7,007 nucleotides of DNA from JBHPCZ01 sp042573625 (GTDB lineage Bacteria; Desulfobacterota; Desulfobacteria; Desulfobacterales; UBA11574), in assembly GCA_042573625.1 (NCBI GenBank), contig JBHPCZ010000153.1:1-7007 (forward strand). The letters are read 5' to 3'. The position numbers and the translations under genes are program-made. Positions 5,611 to 7,007 of the stretch are shown one piece after another. The notes below the pieces were generated by a model. It was not told the origin of the DNA. It saw only the letters and a program-made list of their open reading frames with translations, and did no database searches. Numbering within the stretch: the stretch's first letter is position 1; each line of letters begins with the position of its first letter.

Positions 5611-5807
5611 CTATCGGGTGTAATTCCAATAAGCACATAGGGACCGATGCACGGGATGACGGGATGATCCTTTCAAAAAATGAAGTGTCAACATCCTGCA
5701 TCACTTTAAGTCGGACGGCACGGCCCGGTTCTCCCAGGAATTTTCTGATTTTTCATAAGCAGGCCCCGGAAAACTTAAGGAATTACGACCGTGTGGAGAA
5801 GTGATTC
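5611..5807 (+). other. Long intergenic gap rplN-rplX, no gene seen
   Basis: This 197-bp stretch is by far the longest non-coding part of the window, where most bacteria have only a few bases between rplN and rplX. I find no credible reading frame in it: candidate starts are followed quickly by stops. Its left half holds an imperfect hairpin with a tandem 8-mer (see the repeat entry at 5646-5702). The right half is GC-rich (around 5712-5730), then AT-rich, and shows no clear promoter or terminator. The rplX ribosome binding site GGAG (5795-5798) is at its end. Confidence 0.7.
5646..5702 (+). repeat. Imperfect inverted repeat with tandem 8-mer
   Basis: GATGCA (5646-5651) pairs with TGCATC (5697-5702), and GGATG (5654-5658) pairs with CATCC (5692-5696), giving an 11-bp stem with a 2-nt bulge. 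Inside it, TTTCA (5671-5675) and TGAAG (5681-5685) can form a second small stem around AAAAA. The 5' arm contains the tandem repeat CGGGATGA twice (5652-5659 and 5660-5667), so CATCC could pair with either copy. It may be an mRNA structure or a remnant of a dispersed palindromic repeat; the sequence alone cannot decide. Confidence 0.5.
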
Positions 5808-6137
5808 ATGAAATATGATACATGCCAAATAAAAGTGGACGACAAAGTAAAAGTTATCGCCGGCAAGGATAAAGGCAAAATTGGCAAAGTGATAAAGTTA
5901 AACAGAAAGAAAAACCGGGTTCTTGTCGAGAACATCAACATTGTAAAACGGCACCAAAGACCGAGTGGTCAGCATCGACAGGGAGGAATTATCGAGAGTG
6001 AAGCTCCGATCCACCTGTCCAATGTCATGTTGATGTGCAACAAATGCGTGACACCCATACGTATCCAAATGAAACGTCTGGAGGATGGTAAAAAGATACG
6101 CGTCTGTAGAAAATGCAACGAAATCATAGATTCTTAG
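5808..6137 (+). CDS. rplX: 50S ribosomal protein L24 with zinc-ribbon C-terminus
   Basis: Encodes 109 residues (104 in E. coli). L24 initiates 50S assembly by binding the 5' domain of 23S rRNA and sits near the exit tunnel. The KOW motif lies at about residues 11-37 (VKVIAGKDKGKIGKV), followed by NINIVKRHQRPSG (42-54), GGIIESEAPIHLSNVML (59-75) and LEDGKKIRVC (91-100). Four cysteines form CNKC (77-80) and CRKC (100-103), a probable zinc-binding pair. E. coli L24 lacks these cysteines; many other bacteria, including deltaproteobacteria, keep them. GGAG (5795-5798), 9 nt upstream, supports ATG 5808, and an in-frame TGA at 5802-5804 excludes an earlier start. rplE follows after 22 bp. Confidence 0.97.
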   Translation: MKYDTCQIKVDDKVKVIAGKDKGKIGKVIKLNRKKNRVLVENINIVKRHQRPSGQHRQGGIIESEAPIHLSNVMLMCNKCVTPIRIQMKRLEDGKKIRVCRKCNEIIDS

Positions 6138-6143
6138 GATGGC

Positions 6144-6166
6144 GTGACGGAGGAATTTAATGTCAC
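6144..6166 (+). promoter_or_regulatory. Hairpin enclosing the rplE ribosome binding site and start
   Basis: GTGAC (6144-6148) and GTCAC (6162-6166) are perfect complements, with an additional G-U pair (6149/6161). The loop holds the Shine-Dalgarno GGAGG (6149-6153), and the stem's 3' arm takes in the last base of the ATG (6160-6162). Folding would hinder initiation on rplE. In E. coli, S8 represses the spc operon by binding mRNA at the start of rplE, so the location is suggestive, but I did not recognise a specific S8 core motif here. Confidence 0.35.
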
Positions 6167-6699
6167 AGTTGAAACAATATTATAATGAGGAAGTCGCTTC
6201 GAAATTGAGCGAGACCTTTAATTATAAAAATAGAATGCAGGTCCCGAAACTCGAAAAGATCGTCATAAATATAGGCCTTGGCGAAGCGATTCATAATATC
6301 AAACTGCTTGATTCGGCGGTTGAAGAGCTCAGAACTATCTCCGGGCAGCAACCTGTCGTTACCCGGGCCAGAAAATCTATCGCAGCATTTAAGCTGAGGG
6401 AAGGAATGCCCATAGGCTGCATGGTAACGTTGCGCAGCAGACGAATGTTTGATTTTTATTACAAACTGGTGAATGTAGCCCTCCCGCGTGTTCGTGACTT
6501 CAGGGGACTTTCATCAAAGGCAATGGACGGGCAAGGCAACTATACCCTGGGGATCAAAGAACATATTATTTTTCCTGAAATCGATTACGACAAAATCGAT
6601 AACATAAAAGGGCTCAATATTACCATCGTCACAACTGCAAAGAGTGATGAAGAGGGAAAGGAACTCCTGAAATTGTTAGGGATGCCGTTCAGGAATTAA
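6160..6699 (+). CDS. rplE: 50S ribosomal protein L5
   Basis: Encodes 179 residues, the same length as E. coli L5. L5 belongs to the 5S rRNA particle with L18, sits in the central protuberance and contacts P-site tRNA and S13. Motifs in order: IVINIGLGEA (34-43), RARKSIAAFKLREGMPIG (69-86) with VTLR (89-92), RDFRGLS (112-118) and GIKEHIIFPEIDYDK (131-145). GGAGG (6149-6153) is a full ribosome binding site, 6 nt before the ATG, but it lies inside a short hairpin (6144-6166) that may restrict its use. The gene is followed by an 82-bp gap with a terminator-like hairpin before rpsZ. Confidence 0.98.
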   Translation: MSQLKQYYNEEVASKLSETFNYKNRMQVPKLEKIVINIGLGEAIHNIKLLDSAVEELRTISGQQPVVTRARKSIAAFKLREGMPIGCMVTLRSRRMFDFYYKLVNVALPRVRDFRGLSSKAMDGQGNYTLGIKEHIIFPEIDYDKIDNIKGLNITIVTTAKSDEEGKELLKLLGMPFRN

Positions 6700-6728
6700 A
6701 GACTGACGGTTTCGAAAAAAATCTGGTT

Positions 6729-6751
6729 TTGCTCTCTCCGTGAGCAATTTT
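6729..6751 (+). terminator. Weak terminator-like or attenuator hairpin between rplE and rpsZ
   Basis: TTGCTC (6729-6734) pairs perfectly with GAGCAA (6742-6747) around a 7-nt loop, and TTTT (6748-6751) follows at once before GGG. The stem has six pairs, three of them G-C, and the T run is only four long, so it is weaker than a usual intrinsic terminator. As the operon must continue into rpsZ, partial termination, pausing or RNA processing is more likely than full arrest. Confidence 0.3.
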
Positions 6752-6781
6752 GGGATTCATAAATCGAAATAGGGGGATGAT

Positions 6782-6967
6782 TTGGCAAAAAAAGCGCTTA
6801 GAATAAAGGCGATGAAAAAACCCAAGTTCAAGGTCAGGACATACAACAGATGTCCGATCTGTGGCAGGCCCAGAGCGTTTCTGAGAAAATTCGGAATCTG
6901 CCGAATCTGTTTTCGAGATCTTGCCTCACAGGGCAAGCTTCCTGGTGTTGTAAAATCAAGCTGGTAG
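6782..6967 (+). CDS. rpsZ: 30S ribosomal protein S14, short zinc-binding type (type Z), TTG start
   Basis: Encodes 61 residues, the typical size of zinc-binding S14 (the long cysteine-free form of E. coli has 101). S14 is a late assembly protein of the 30S head. Zinc ligands are seen as CPIC (Cys24, Cys27) and CRIC (Cys40, Cys43), followed by the family ending FRDLASQGKLPGVVKSSW (44-61). The start is TTG 6782: it gives MAKKAL, the family N-terminus, the ATG at 6777 is in another frame, and GGGGG (6772-6776) lies 5 nt upstream. Seven A residues follow just after the start (6787-6793). Also called rpsN type Z. It replaces the long rpsN at the usual place between rplE and rpsH. Confidence 0.97.
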   Translation: MAKKALRIKAMKKPKFKVRTYNRCPICGRPRAFLRKFGICRICFRDLASQGKLPGVVKSSW

Positions 6968-6969
6968 GC

Positions 6970-7000
6970 ATTTATCGATCCCGGTTTAAAGCTGATAAAT
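6970..7000 (+). promoter_or_regulatory. Inverted repeat before the next gene (presumed rpsH)
   Basis: ATTTATC (6970-6976) and GATAAAT (6994-7000) are perfect 7-bp complements separated by 17 nt. The window ends in ACAAGGT (7001-7007), in which AAGG looks like the start of a ribosome binding site. Cluster order predicts rpsH (S8) just beyond the edge, but no coding part of it is present. The stem is AT-rich with a long loop, so it may be chance. Confidence 0.25.
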
Positions 7001-7007
7001 ACAAGGT

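Noticed and set aside
5686..5691. Perfect TTGACA hexamer on the minus strand in the rplN-rplX gap
   Set aside because: No acceptable -10 element lies at 16-18 nt on that strand (ATCATC at 17 nt), and transcription would run against rplN.
5703..5807. Possible small gene or riboswitch in the right half of the rplN-rplX gap
   Set aside because: No frame of useful length and no stem longer than about five pairs was found; GGCC boxes at both ends pair over only four bases.
1046..6752. TTTTGG recurring in several gaps (near 1047, 2030, 3246, 6749)
   Set aside because: The flanking bases do not align from gap to gap, and the hexamer also occurs in coding sequence, so it does not define a repeat family.

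Overview
This window is a stretch of the bacterial S10-spc ribosomal protein gene cluster. All recognisable genes lie on the + strand, with the order (tuf)-rpsJ-rplC-rplD-rplW-rplB-rpsS-rplV-rpsC-rplP-rpmC-rpsQ-rplN-rplX-rplE-rpsZ, presumably followed by rpsH just beyond the right edge. The first 52 bases encode the last 16 residues of elongation factor Tu, so the str-type operon (which usually ends in tuf) runs directly into the S10 genes.

The organism is a bacterium. The tuf-rpsJ junction, the short four-cysteine S14, the L24 with a C-terminal CxxC...CxxC zinc ribbon, the moderate GC content and the general sequence style suggest a Desulfobacterota (deltaproteobacterial) lineage. That is a judgement from protein character and gene order, not a search result, and genus cannot be told.

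Layout: 1-52 tuf end; 73-2870 rpsJ, rplC, rplD, rplW, rplB (S10, L3, L4, L23, L2); 2937-5220 rpsS, rplV, rpsC, rplP, rpmC, rpsQ (S19, L22, S3, L16, L29, S17); 5242-6967 rplN, rplX, rplE, rpsZ (L14, L24, L5, S14). The S10 and spc parts are separated by only 21 bp (rpsQ-rplN), so they are probably co-transcribed. Several junctions are tight: a 4-bp ATGA overlap at rplD/rplW and a 1-bp overlap at rplP/rpmC. Five junctions are expanded: 81 bp before rplD, 66 bp before rpsS, 82 bp before rplV, 197 bp before rplX and 82 bp before rpsZ. The products are 30S and 50S subunit proteins made together in stoichiometric amounts; S10 (NusE) also acts in transcription antitermination.

The coding content is ordinary and complete: I see no frameshifts, no broken genes, no mobile elements and no novel protein system. 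What deserves a second look is in the non-coding parts: a 57-nt imperfect hairpin with a tandem 8-mer in the rplN-rplX gap; a hairpin enclosing the rplE ribosome binding site and start; an rpsQ start without a Shine-Dalgarno sequence that sits in a small hairpin; hairpins after rplB and before rpsZ; and two TTG-initiated genes (rpsC, rpsZ) that both have a GGGGG ribosome binding site.
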